DNA from: Variovorax boronicumulans
GTDB taxonomy: Bacteria > Pseudomonadota > Gammaproteobacteria > Burkholderiales > Burkholderiaceae_C
Length of the DNA stretch: 64,000 nucleotides
Reading direction: 5' to 3'
Assembly: GCF_007677875.1 (NCBI RefSeq)
Contig: NZ_VEDO01000006.1
Coordinates: 248,001 to 312,000, forward strand
Part shown: positions 1 through 7,157 of the stretch, piece by piece
How positions within the stretch are numbered: the first letter of the stretch is position 1
Layout: the number at the start of each line of letters is the position of its first letter
Position numbers and translations under genes: made by a program
The notes under the pieces: generated by a model
What the model was told of the DNA's origin: nothing
Databases searched by the model: none
The model's input: only the letters and a program-made list of their open reading frames with translations

Positions 1-528
1 GTTGAAGAAATGGATGCCGCAAAAGCGCGGCGCCACGGCGGCTGGCAGGGCCGCACCCATCTTGGTGATGGACAGGCCCGAGGTGTTGGACGCGACGATG
101 CTGTGCGGCGCCAGGTGCGGCGCGATCTTGGCGTACAGGTCCAGCTTCCAGTCCATGCGCTCGGCAATCGCCTCGATCACGAGGTCGCAGCCGGCCAGCA
201 AGCCGAGGTGCTCCTCGTAGTTGGCAGGCTGGATCAGCGTAGCCTCGTCGGCCACGCCGAGCGGCGAAGGCTTGAGCTTCTTCAAGCCCTCGACGGCCTT
301 GAGCGCGATGCCGTTCTTGGGGCCTGCGCCGCCGCCGGGCCGCCCTAAGGCGGCGCCGGCCCCCTCGGGGGGCAGCGAACCTCGCGAAGCGGGGAGCGTG
401 GGGGCATCGTTCGCCGGCAGGTCGAACAGCACGACGGGCACGCGCACGTTGACGAGGTGGGCCGCGATCTGCGCGCCCATGACGCCGGCGCCCAGCACGG
501 CGACCTTCTTGATTCTGAATTTCGACAT
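1..528 (-). CDS. 3-hydroxyacyl-CoA dehydrogenase, N-terminal part (cut by window edge)
   Basis: Beta-oxidation enzyme that oxidises L-3-hydroxyacyl-CoA to 3-ketoacyl-CoA with NAD+. Only the first 176 residues are in the window. They show the NAD-binding Rossmann start VAVLGAGVMGAQ (GxGxxG, residues 13-18) and the family strings AIAERMDWKLDLY and SNTSGLS. Full-length relatives of this FadB/FadJ-like type are near 800 residues. The frame has no stop up to base 1, so it is truncated by the window and not broken. It is the last visible gene of the TetR-acyl-CoA dehydrogenase-DUF2147 operon, 14 bases after the DUF2147 stop. Oddity: residues about 43-69 (ending GRPGGGAG) interrupt the normally short loop between the FDLPA and GPKNG segments. 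At DNA level this is a palindromic GC-rich repeat read in frame. Confidence 0.93.
   Translation of the reverse strand, partial: MSKFRIKKVAVLGAGVMGAQIAAHLVNVRVPVVLFDLPANDAPTLPASRGSLPPEGAGAALGRPGGGAGPKNGIALKAVEGLKKLKPSPLGVADEATLIQPANYEEHLGLLAGCDLVIEAIAERMDWKLDLYAKIAPHLAPHSIVASNTSGLSITKMGAALPAAVAPRFCGIHFFN
322..405. repeat. GC-rich double-palindrome repeat inserted in frame in a coding sequence
   Basis: Two adjacent perfect inverted repeats: GCCGCC-CTAA-GGCGGC at 339-354 and GCCCCC-TCG-GGGGGC at 359-373, followed by CTCGCGAAGCGGGGAGCGTGG up to about 401. The stretch corresponds to about 27 extra codons in the 3-hydroxyacyl-CoA dehydrogenase gene. From memory, similar arrangements recur many times in Comamonadaceae genomes, usually between genes. 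I did not notice a second copy in this window. Confidence 0.7.
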
Positions 529-542
529 GTTCTTTTCCTTGT

Positions 543-971
543 TCAAGGCTGGCGGATCCAGGTCTGGGTGCGCCAGAACGGGCCGATCGAGCCGCGCACC
601 TCCAGCTTGGCGCCGCCTTCGATGGGCGTGAGGCGCAGCGTGTAGACCTTGCCGGACTCGGGGTCGAGGATCTTGCCGCCCTCCCAGACGTTCTTGCCTT
701 CGGCCTTCTTCGCGCCGCGGATGATTTCCAGGCCGACCATGGGCTGGTCCTTGCGGTCGTCGCTGCATTCGGTGCAGCGCGCCTGCGGATCGGCCTCCTT
801 GCGCAGCAGCTTCTCGATGCGGCCGCTGAGCTGACCGCCCTGCTCGCTGATCTGCATCTGCGCCTTGGCCTCGCCGGTCTTGTCGTCCACGCTCTGCCAG
901 CGGCCCACTGGCGTCATCTGCGCCTGCGCGGCCAGGCCGCACAGCATCAGGGTCAGCGGCAGCAGCCTCAT
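543..971 (-). CDS. DUF2147 domain secreted protein
   Basis: Small protein of 142 residues with a short signal peptide (MRLLPLTLMLCGLAAQAQ), so probably periplasmic or outer-membrane associated. The mature part has DUF2147 features: GRWQSVDDKTGEAKA near the N-terminus, a central cysteine pair in CTECSDDRKDQP, and WEGGKILDPESGKVY toward the C-terminus. The fold is thought to be lipocalin- or fatty-acid-binding-protein-like, and the molecular role is not established. Its ATG overlaps the stop of the acyl-CoA dehydrogenase gene (ATGA, 968-971), so the two are translationally coupled. The setting in a beta-oxidation operon suggests a role with fatty acids or the envelope, but that is inference. 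Confidence 0.88.
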   Translation of the reverse strand: MRLLPLTLMLCGLAAQAQMTPVGRWQSVDDKTGEAKAQMQISEQGGQLSGRIEKLLRKEADPQARCTECSDDRKDQPMVGLEIIRGAKKAEGKNVWEGGKILDPESGKVYTLRLTPIEGGAKLEVRGSIGPFWRTQTWIRQP

Positions 972-2764
972 GCCAGGGCCGCGTCGGTGTCCATGAGCAC
1001 GCGGCTGCCGGCGCGCGCGGTGCGCATCAGCGTGGCGGTCTCGGGGAACAGCTTGGCGAAGTAGAAGCGCGCGGTCTGCAGCTTGGCGGTGTAGAACGGG
1101 TCTGTGCTGCCGGCCGCGATGGCGCGCAGCGAGGCCTGCGCCATGCGCGCGAAGAAGTAGCCGAACACCAGGTGGCCGGCCACACGCAGGTAGTCCACGG
1201 CCGCCGCGCCGACCTCGTCGGGGTTCTGCAGGCCCTTGAAGCCGATCTCCATCGTGAACTTGGTCAGCTGCTCGCCCAGCACGGCGATGGGGTTGATGAA
1301 CTCGGCCATCTTCTCGTTGACGCCCTCTTCCTCCACCAGCGCCGCGACCAGCTTGCCGAACTTCTTGAGCGCCGCGCCCTGGTCGCCCAGCACCTTGCGG
1401 CCCAGCAGGTCCAGCGACTGCACGGTGTTCGTGCCCTCGTAGATCATGTTGATGCGGTTGTCCCGCACGAACTGCTCCATGCCCCATTCCTTGATGAAGC
1501 CATGGCCACCGAAAACCTGCATGCAGGCGTTGGTCGCGATGTGGCCGTTGTCGGTGATGAAGGCCTTGACGATGGGGGTCAGCAGCGCGACGAGTTCGTC
1601 GGCGTTCCTGCGCGTCTTCTCGTCGGGGTGGTGGTGCGCCTTGTCGAGCAGCAGCGTGCAGTAGATCTGCAGCGCGCGGCCCCCTTCGGCATAGGCCTTG
1701 GCGGTCAGCAGCATCTTGCGCACGTCGGGGTGCACGATGATGGGATCAGCCTCCTTGTCCTTGGCCTTGGGGCCGGACAGCGAGCGCATCTGGATGCGGT
1801 CCTTGGCGTAGGCCAGTGCGTTCTGGTAGGCCACCTCGGTCAGCCCCAGCGACTGGTTGCCCACGCCCAGGCGGGCCGCGTTCATCATCACGAACATGGC
1901 CGCCAGGCCCTTGTTCGGCGCGCCCACCATGGTGCCGATGGCGCCGTCGATGGCGATCTGCGCCGTGGCGTTGCCGTGGATGCCCATCTTGTGCTCCAGG
2001 CCGGTGCAGAAGATGGGGTTGCGCTCGCCCAGCGAACCATCCGCGTTCACATGGAACTTGGGCACCACGAACAGGCTGATGCCCTTGCTGCCCTTGGGCG
2101 CGTCGGGCAGGCGGGCCAAGACCAGGTGCACGATGTTGGCGGCCAGGCCGTGTTCGCCGGCCGAGATGAAGATCTTGTTGCCCGTGAGCTTGTACGTGCC
2201 GTCGGGCAGCGGCTCGGCCTTGGTGCGCAACAGGCCCAGGTCGGTGCCGCAGTGCGGCTCGGTCAGGCACATGGTGCCGGTCCATTCGCCGCTCGTGAGC
2301 TTGGGCAGGTAGGTCTTCTTCTGCTCCTCGGTGCCATGGGCGGCCAGCGCCTCGTAGGCGCCGTGCGAGAGGCCGGGATACATGGTCCAGGCCTGGTTGG
2401 CGCTGTTGAGCATCTCGTACAGGCACTGGTTCACCACATAGGGCAGGCCCTGGCCGCCGTAAGCCGGGTCGCAGGACAGAGCCGGCCAGCCGCCTTCGAC
2501 GAACTGCGCGTAGGCCTCCTTGAAGCCCTTGGGCGTGGCGACCTCGTGCGTGGCCTGATCCAGCGTGCAGCCCTCGGTGTCACCGGAGATGTTCAGCGGG
2601 AAGGTCACCTCGGCGGCGAACTTGCCGGCCTCTTCGAGCACGGCGTTGATGGTGTCGGCATCGACCTCGGCATGGCGGGGCATGGCCTTGAACTCGTCGC
2701 TGACGCGCAGCACCTCGTGCAGCAGGAACTGCATGTCGCGCAGGGGGGGCGTGTAGCTGGGCAT
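968..2764 (-). CDS. acyl-CoA dehydrogenase
   Basis: FAD enzyme of 598 residues for the first step of fatty-acid beta-oxidation, alpha,beta-dehydrogenation of acyl-CoA with electrons passed to ETF. It has the three-part acyl-CoA dehydrogenase fold with the signature MCLTEPHCGTDLG, GNKIFISAGEHG, MQVFGGHGFIKEWG and RDNRINMIYEGTN (the glutamate in IYEGTN is the expected catalytic base). The extra C-terminal helical region after about residue 460 matches the long ~600-residue subfamily common in Burkholderiales. The start MPSYTPPLRDMQFLL lies 6 bases after the TetR stop. Together with the adjacent 3-hydroxyacyl-CoA dehydrogenase it forms a fatty-acid degradation operon. Chain-length specificity cannot be read from sequence. 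Confidence 0.95.
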   Translation of the reverse strand: MPSYTPPLRDMQFLLHEVLRVSDEFKAMPRHAEVDADTINAVLEEAGKFAAEVTFPLNISGDTEGCTLDQATHEVATPKGFKEAYAQFVEGGWPALSCDPAYGGQGLPYVVNQCLYEMLNSANQAWTMYPGLSHGAYEALAAHGTEEQKKTYLPKLTSGEWTGTMCLTEPHCGTDLGLLRTKAEPLPDGTYKLTGNKIFISAGEHGLAANIVHLVLARLPDAPKGSKGISLFVVPKFHVNADGSLGERNPIFCTGLEHKMGIHGNATAQIAIDGAIGTMVGAPNKGLAAMFVMMNAARLGVGNQSLGLTEVAYQNALAYAKDRIQMRSLSGPKAKDKEADPIIVHPDVRKMLLTAKAYAEGGRALQIYCTLLLDKAHHHPDEKTRRNADELVALLTPIVKAFITDNGHIATNACMQVFGGHGFIKEWGMEQFVRDNRINMIYEGTNTVQSLDLLGRKVLGDQGAALKKFGKLVAALVEEEGVNEKMAEFINPIAVLGEQLTKFTMEIGFKGLQNPDEVGAAAVDYLRVAGHLVFGYFFARMAQASLRAIAAGSTDPFYTAKLQTARFYFAKLFPETATLMRTARAGSRVLMDTDAALA

Positions 2765-2770
2765 CTTGTT

Positions 2771-3499
2771 TTACTCCTTGGTGCGGGAAGGGCGGTTGGT
2801 CTTGGTTGCGCGCTTGCGCGCGGCTGCGGGGGAAAGAGGGACGACGGCGGCCGGGCTGCCGTAGCGCGCCAGGATGTGCTCGAAGCCGGCCTCGGCGCGG
2901 CGGATGGCGCCGGGGTTCTGCAGGAAGCGTTCTTCGTAGTGCAGCGCGAGGATCAGGCCGTGGATCTCGAAGGCCATCTGGCGCGCGTCGGTGTCTGCAC
3001 GCAGCTCGCCCATGTCCTTGGCCAGGGCCACGGCCTTGTCGAGCGCGCCGAGCCAGGACTTGACGGAGTCGACCAGCGCATCGCGGACCGGACCGGGCCG
3101 GTCGTCGAACTCGGCCGCGCCGCTGATGAAGATGCAACCGGACTGGATCTCCACCGCCACGCGCTGCATCCAGTTGGCGAACAGCGCGCGCAGCCTGGGC
3201 AGACCGCGCTCGACCTGCAGCGCGGGGAAGAACACCTCCTGCTCGAAGCGCTGGTAGTACTCGCGCACGACGGAGATCTGCAGCTCCTCGCGCGAGCCGA
3301 AATGCGCGAACACGCCGGACTTGCTCATCTGCGTGAGTTCGGCCACGGCGCCGATGGACAGGCCCTCCAGGCCCATCTGCGAGGCCAGGCTCAGCGCGGC
3401 GTCGACGATGGCGGCCTTGGTTTGGCGGCCCTTGGGCAGCACGCGCACCTTGTCCGAAGCGGGCACGGCCTTCAAAGCAGCGGAAGTTGAACGGGGCAT
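2771..3499 (-). CDS. TetR/AcrR family transcriptional regulator
   Basis: 242-residue repressor, first gene of the beta-oxidation operon. The N-terminal helix-turn-helix covers about residues 28-75 (KAAIVDAALSLASQMGLEGL, then MSKSGVFAHFGSREEL, the classic TetR recognition helix). The rest is an all-helical ligand domain with a C-terminus of the TetR_C type seen in acyl-CoA-responsive regulators. The tail after about residue 220 is basic and low complexity. A near-palindrome CGAACG-GT-CGTGCG sits at 3516-3529, directly upstream of its start, and is a likely self-operator. I infer that it represses this operon and is released by an acyl-CoA, like other Burkholderiales beta-oxidation TetR proteins. 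The ligand itself is not visible. Confidence 0.93.
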   Translation of the reverse strand: MPRSTSAALKAVPASDKVRVLPKGRQTKAAIVDAALSLASQMGLEGLSIGAVAELTQMSKSGVFAHFGSREELQISVVREYYQRFEQEVFFPALQVERGLPRLRALFANWMQRVAVEIQSGCIFISGAAEFDDRPGPVRDALVDSVKSWLGALDKAVALAKDMGELRADTDARQMAFEIHGLILALHYEERFLQNPGAIRRAEAGFEHILARYGSPAAVVPLSPAAARKRATKTNRPSRTKE

Positions 3500-3515
3500 G
3501 GTGCAGGCAATAAAA

Positions 3516-3529
3516 CGAACGGTCGTGCG
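3516..3529. promoter_or_regulatory. probable TetR operator
   Basis: Inverted repeat CGAACG-GT-CGTGCG (one mismatch pair), embedded in AAAA...TTTT flanks, 17 bases upstream of the TetR gene. The spacing and symmetry fit a TetR dimer site controlling the minus-strand operon. Confidence 0.5.
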
Positions 3530-3553
3530 ATTTTGCCGGCAAAACCTGGCAAC

Positions 3554-3579
3554 GCAAGCCCCGAGGGCCTGCTTTTTTT
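3554..3579 (+). terminator. terminator-like hairpin with T-tract, facing the plus strand
   Basis: GCAAGCCC-CGA-GGGCCTGC followed by seven T. It has the layout of an intrinsic terminator for plus-strand transcripts, although both neighbouring genes are on the minus strand. Read on the minus strand it has the stem but only an A-tract in front. Confidence 0.45.
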
Positions 3580-3595
3580 CAGGCGTGTTGCGCGC

Positions 3596-4645
3596 CTACC
3601 GCTCGGCCAGAGCGGTGCCCGCGATCGCGCGGCCGACGGCCTCGAAGAGCCGGCCGGCGGCTCGCTGCTCATCGAGTTCGGCGGCGCAGACCGCGATCAC
3701 GGTGGCATCGCGCCCACCGTCCTGCGGTTGCACCACGCCCATGTGGCAGGCACGCTGGTGCTGGGTGCCGGTCTTGTGGATCAGGCGCAGATGCTCGGGC
3801 AGGCCGGCTTCGAGCCGGTAGCTGCCGCGCGTACCGAACTTCATCGCCTGGAACAGGCGCTCGGTACTCGCCGGCGACAGCAGGTCGCCACGCACCAGCC
3901 GCTCCAGCATGGCGCCGTAGCCGACCAGCGTGGCGCTGTTGCGCCCTTCGGCGTAGTAGTCGGCGTAGGCCTCGTCGATGGTGCTGCGCAATGCGCCGGC
4001 CGGCAGCGCCAACGCGCGGCGCACGGCCTCGGCGCGTTGCGGCATGGCAGCGGCCGCCACCTCCACCAGTTGCCGGTGGCTCAGTTCGCCGGCATCGGGA
4101 TGCAGCCGGGCATAGACCGCGCGACGCACCTGCGTGAAGTCGCTCAGCTCGCCAATCTCGTCGCGCCCAAAGGCATCCCGGGCGCTGCGGTTCAGAGCCT
4201 CCACACCGACCACCCGCACCAGCATGTTGGCCGCCGTGTTGTCGCTGTCACCCAGCATGCGCGTGAGCAGCGTGGCGATGCTGTAGGACTGGCCGACCTT
4301 GTTCCAGACCAGCGGGCCGGAGCCGTCGACCTTGTCGGTCTCGCGCAGGGCCACTGCGGTGTCCAGCTGCAGACGACCGGCATCGATCTGCTGCAGCACG
4401 GCCACGGCGATGGGCACCTTGGCGGTGGAGCCGAGATACCAGGACTGGTCGGCGCCGTGGTCGAAGACGCTGCCATCGCGCAGCCGCTTCACGTACACAC
4501 CGAGCCGGCCGGGGTTGCCCTGGTCCAGGCGTTCGATCTCGGCCCCCAGCCGCGCGCGCCAGTCGTCGGCGCGCGCCGCCTCAAGGGGGATCAGCGTCGC
4601 CAGCAGGAGGCACAGCAGGCGGACGGACAGCGCAGCTCGGGGCAT
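3596..4645 (-). CDS. class A beta-lactamase-like serine hydrolase (copy 1)
   Basis: 349 residues with an N-terminal signal peptide (cleavage near EAARAD, about residue 26), so periplasmic. It carries the three penicillin-recognising motifs: S73-T-A-K76 (nucleophile box), S134-D-N136, and K291-T-G in HKTGT. The distance from SDN to KTG is about 157 residues against about 104 in true class A enzymes, and I see no ExxLN general-base motif after SDN. It is therefore safest called beta-lactamase-related; the substrate could be beta-lactams or peptidoglycan peptides. Its start lies inside the 3' end of the upstream paralogue (65-base overlap), so the two are co-transcribed. The setting with anmK and an M23 endopeptidase suggests a cell-wall role. 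Confidence 0.85.
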   Translation of the reverse strand: MPRAALSVRLLCLLLATLIPLEAARADDWRARLGAEIERLDQGNPGRLGVYVKRLRDGSVFDHGADQSWYLGSTAKVPIAVAVLQQIDAGRLQLDTAVALRETDKVDGSGPLVWNKVGQSYSIATLLTRMLGDSDNTAANMLVRVVGVEALNRSARDAFGRDEIGELSDFTQVRRAVYARLHPDAGELSHRQLVEVAAAAMPQRAEAVRRALALPAGALRSTIDEAYADYYAEGRNSATLVGYGAMLERLVRGDLLSPASTERLFQAMKFGTRGSYRLEAGLPEHLRLIHKTGTQHQRACHMGVVQPQDGGRDATVIAVCAAELDEQRAAGRLFEAVGRAIAGTALAER

Positions 4646-5714
4646 CGGGCACTCCTTGTGTCAACACGCCGGACCGGCATAGCGCCGTGCCGACCTCGCG
4701 CAGCGCACGCTCGGCGCGCACCAGAGACAGTTCTCCGCGTGTGCAGGCCACCACGAGCACGCGCGTGCCGCCGGCGGGCTGCACGATGCCCGCGTCGCAG
4801 AAGCGGCCGCGCTGGGTGCCGGTCTTGTGGGCGAAGCGCGCGCCCGCGGGCAGGCCGGCGCGGATGCGCTGCGGCCCCGTCACCACGCGCTCCATGAGGC
4901 CCAGCAGGTAGCGCGTCTGCGCAGGCGGCAGCAGCTGGCCGTCGGCCAGCCGCGCCAGCAGTTCGCCATAGGCGTCGAGGCGGCTGGTGTTCAGGCCCGT
5001 GGCGTAGTAGGCGTCGTAGGCCTCGCCCAGCGTGGCCAGGCGGAACTCGCGCACCGGCACCTGCACGAGGCGCGCAAGGACCTGCAACCGCGCGGTGTCG
5101 TCGCGTTGCTGGCGCAGCAGCAGCAGCTCGCGCCCGGCCAGGCTGTTCGCCGCCGGCACCAGCTGGCCATAGGTGGCGCGCCGCACCTCGGCTAGCCGCG
5201 TGATGGAACCGAAGCCGCCCGGGGCCACCTCGGCCGCAACCGCATTGACCTGCGCCAGCCCGACCAGGCCGATCAGCATGTCGCTGGCCGTGTTGTCGCT
5301 GTGGATGACCATCTGCTCCAGCAGGAAGCGGATGGGCAGCGCCGCGCCCACGGCATGGCGGTTGGTCGAACCCGCACCGTCCACGTAGTCGTCCGCACGC
5401 AGGGTGACGGGGGTGTCCAGCGTGTAATCGCCGCGCGCGATGCCACGCAGCACGGCGATGGCCACCGGCACCTTGACGGTGGAAGCCAGGTACCACGACT
5501 GCTCGGCGCGGAAGGACACGCTGTCCCCGCTCGCGAGGTCGCGTGCGTAGACACCGATGCGCGGACCGTCCGGCGCGGCGTCGATGCGCGCAAGCGACTC
5601 CGTCAGCCGCTGCTGCCAGGACGGTGCGGCCGCCGCCGATACAGTTGATACGCCAAGACACAGCGCCAGCAGCAGCCTGCGATCCCGACCGGCAGCGCAG
5701 GTGGGGCGCCGCAT
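4581..5714 (-). CDS. class A beta-lactamase-like serine hydrolase (copy 2)
   Basis: 377 residues, paralogue of the following gene, with a signal peptide ending near VSAAAA (about residue 30). Motifs: S78-T-V-K81, S139-D-N141 in HSDNTAS, and K297-T-G in AHKTGT. The SDN-to-KTG spacing (158 residues) matches copy 1, so both share the same insertion relative to class A enzymes and both lack a recognisable ExxLN. The ATG at 5714 follows the stop of the small membrane protein by 4 bases. The C-terminal tail is proline- and alanine-rich and extends into the next gene. Either tandem duplication or functional pairing could explain the arrangement. True beta-lactam resistance is not implied by the sequence alone. 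Confidence 0.85.
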   Translation of the reverse strand: MRRPTCAAGRDRRLLLALCLGVSTVSAAAAPSWQQRLTESLARIDAAPDGPRIGVYARDLASGDSVSFRAEQSWYLASTVKVPVAIAVLRGIARGDYTLDTPVTLRADDYVDGAGSTNRHAVGAALPIRFLLEQMVIHSDNTASDMLIGLVGLAQVNAVAAEVAPGGFGSITRLAEVRRATYGQLVPAANSLAGRELLLLRQQRDDTARLQVLARLVQVPVREFRLATLGEAYDAYYATGLNTSRLDAYGELLARLADGQLLPPAQTRYLLGLMERVVTGPQRIRAGLPAGARFAHKTGTQRGRFCDAGIVQPAGGTRVLVVACTRGELSLVRAERALREVGTALCRSGVLTQGVPDAPSCAVRPPAVPPAGDADPP

Positions 5715-5718
5715 GGCC

Positions 5719-5874
5719 TCAGGATTGCTCGTGCTGGCGCGTCGACTGCCACTCGCGGTGCTGTCGCCACAGGCGGGCCTCTTCCGCACGCCGCTCGCGG
5801 CGCCAGCGCACATACCAGACCAGCACCGCGGTCGCGATTCCCGACAGGCCAAGCACCAACACCAGCAAAGACAT
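5719..5874 (-). CDS. small single-span membrane protein
   Basis: 51 residues. MSLLVLVLGLSGIATAVLVW is one transmembrane helix, followed by a highly charged cytoplasmic tail (VRWRRERRAEEARLWRQ). The start is supported by AGAGGA three bases before ATG. It precedes the beta-lactamase-like pair by 4 bases and is most likely the first gene of that operon. I do not recognise a family. It could be a small accessory or regulator of the exported hydrolases, or simply a short membrane anchor. Confidence 0.6.
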   Translation of the reverse strand: MSLLVLVLGLSGIATAVLVWYVRWRRERRAEEARLWRQHREWQSTRQHEQS

Positions 5875-6006
5875 CGATCCTCTATCTTTCTCGAAAAAAC
5901 AGCCGGCCAGCCGCCGGCAGTACCCATTCATGATGACACCGGCCCATGACGGCTCCAAACCGGGTGGACTTTCTCCCGTTACAAAAAAGCCTTTGTTCCG
6001 GCAAGG

Positions 6007-6025
6007 AAAAAGCCACCGCGGTGGC
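6007..6025 (-). terminator. intrinsic terminator after anmK
   Basis: On the minus strand GCCACCGCGGTGGC (perfect palindrome, 6012-6025) is followed by TTTTT (6011-6007), directly after the anmK stop. Confidence 0.75.
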
Positions 6026-6031
6026 GGCGCT

Positions 6032-7150
6032 TCAGGCCGGGTAGACCGCCCCAAGCACGCGTGCGCCGCGCGCACCCGTCACGCTGGCCAGGCTGCCGGT
6101 CTGGCCGCGCAGCGTGCGGCCGGCCAGCCAGGCAAACGCCGCCGCCTCGACCTGCTGCGGCGGCAGCCCCAGGGCCTGGGACGAGACCACCGGCAGCCGC
6201 GGCAGGCCAGCCTGCATGCGGCGCATGAGATCGCCGTTGAAGGCGCCACCGCCGCAGACCGCCAGCCGCGTGGCCGCGGGCGCATGGGCGCGCACGGCGT
6301 CCACGCAGACACCGGCCGTGAGTTCGGCCAGCGTGGCCTGCACGTCGACGGGCGCCAAGTTCGGGAACGGCGCCAGCCGCGCTGCCAGCCAGTCGGCGTG
6401 GAACAGGTCGCGCCCCGTGCTCTTGGGCGGCGGCAGCGCGAAGAAGGGCTCGGCCCGCAGCGCGGCGAGCAGGCCGGCCTGCACGCGGCCGCTCGCGGCC
6501 CAGGCGCCGTCGGCGTCGTAGGCCTGGCCGCGGTAGCGCTGGCACCAGAGGTCCAGCAGCGCATTGCCGGGCCCGCAGTCGAAGCCCAGCACGGCGGCCT
6601 CCTGGCCCAGTGGCGGCAGCACGCTGAGGTTGGAGATGCCGCCCAGGTTCAGCACCGCGAGCACGGCATCCGGCTGGCCGAACTGTGCCTGGTGGAAGGC
6701 CGGCACCAGCGGCGCGCCCTGGCCGCCGGCCGCGAGGTCGCGGCTGCGCAGGTCGGCGACGACGGCGATGCCGCTGCGTTCGGCCAGGAGCGAAGGGTTG
6801 AGCAGTTGCAGCGTGTAGCCCACCCCATCGAAGGCCTGGGGCTGGTGGCGCACGGTCTGGCCATGGGCACCGATGGCGCGCACCTGGGCGGGCGCCAGGC
6901 CCGCGTGCTGCAGCAACTGGTGCACGACCTGGGCGTAGGCCTGTGCCACGCCATTGGCGGCCAGCGCCGCGCGGTGCAGTTCGTTGTCGCCGGGCGTGTT
7001 CAGGGCCAGCAGTTCGGCGCGCAGCGCGGCGTCGAACGGGGCCGCCACATGGGCCAGCACGCGCAGGCCGGGCCCGGCGTCTTCGGCCAGCACGCCGTCC
7101 ACGCCGTCCAGCGAGGTGCCGGACATCAGGCCGATGAAGCGCTCGGCCAT
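6032..7150 (-). CDS. anmK: anhydro-N-acetylmuramic acid kinase
   Basis: Cytoplasmic peptidoglycan-recycling enzyme: cleaves the 1,6-anhydro ring of anhydro-MurNAc and phosphorylates it to MurNAc-6-phosphate with ATP. 372 residues, the usual length. Family strings are all present: FIGLMSGTSLDGVDGVL at the N-terminus, GAHGQTVRHQP, LNLGGISNLSVLP, GFDCGPGNALLD and CGGGAFNGDLMRRM. The catalytic aspartate is expected in the SLDGVD segment. It starts 7 bases after the M23 peptidase stop, so the two are probably co-transcribed: the endopeptidase cuts the wall and AnmK salvages sugar from it. Confidence 0.97.
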   Translation of the reverse strand: MAERFIGLMSGTSLDGVDGVLAEDAGPGLRVLAHVAAPFDAALRAELLALNTPGDNELHRAALAANGVAQAYAQVVHQLLQHAGLAPAQVRAIGAHGQTVRHQPQAFDGVGYTLQLLNPSLLAERSGIAVVADLRSRDLAAGGQGAPLVPAFHQAQFGQPDAVLAVLNLGGISNLSVLPPLGQEAAVLGFDCGPGNALLDLWCQRYRGQAYDADGAWAASGRVQAGLLAALRAEPFFALPPPKSTGRDLFHADWLAARLAPFPNLAPVDVQATLAELTAGVCVDAVRAHAPAATRLAVCGGGAFNGDLMRRMQAGLPRLPVVSSQALGLPPQQVEAAAFAWLAGRTLRGQTGSLASVTGARGARVLGAVYPA

Positions 7151-7157
7151 CGCCGGC

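Noticed and set aside
1172-3490. Open plus-strand frame of about 770 codons opposite the acyl-CoA dehydrogenase and TetR genes
   Set aside because: Low-complexity histidine/leucine/glycine-rich shadow of two clear minus-strand genes.
3596-5714. Beta-lactam resistance genes
   Set aside because: Only the general serine-hydrolase motifs are present; no ExxLN and atypical spacing, so resistance is not claimed.
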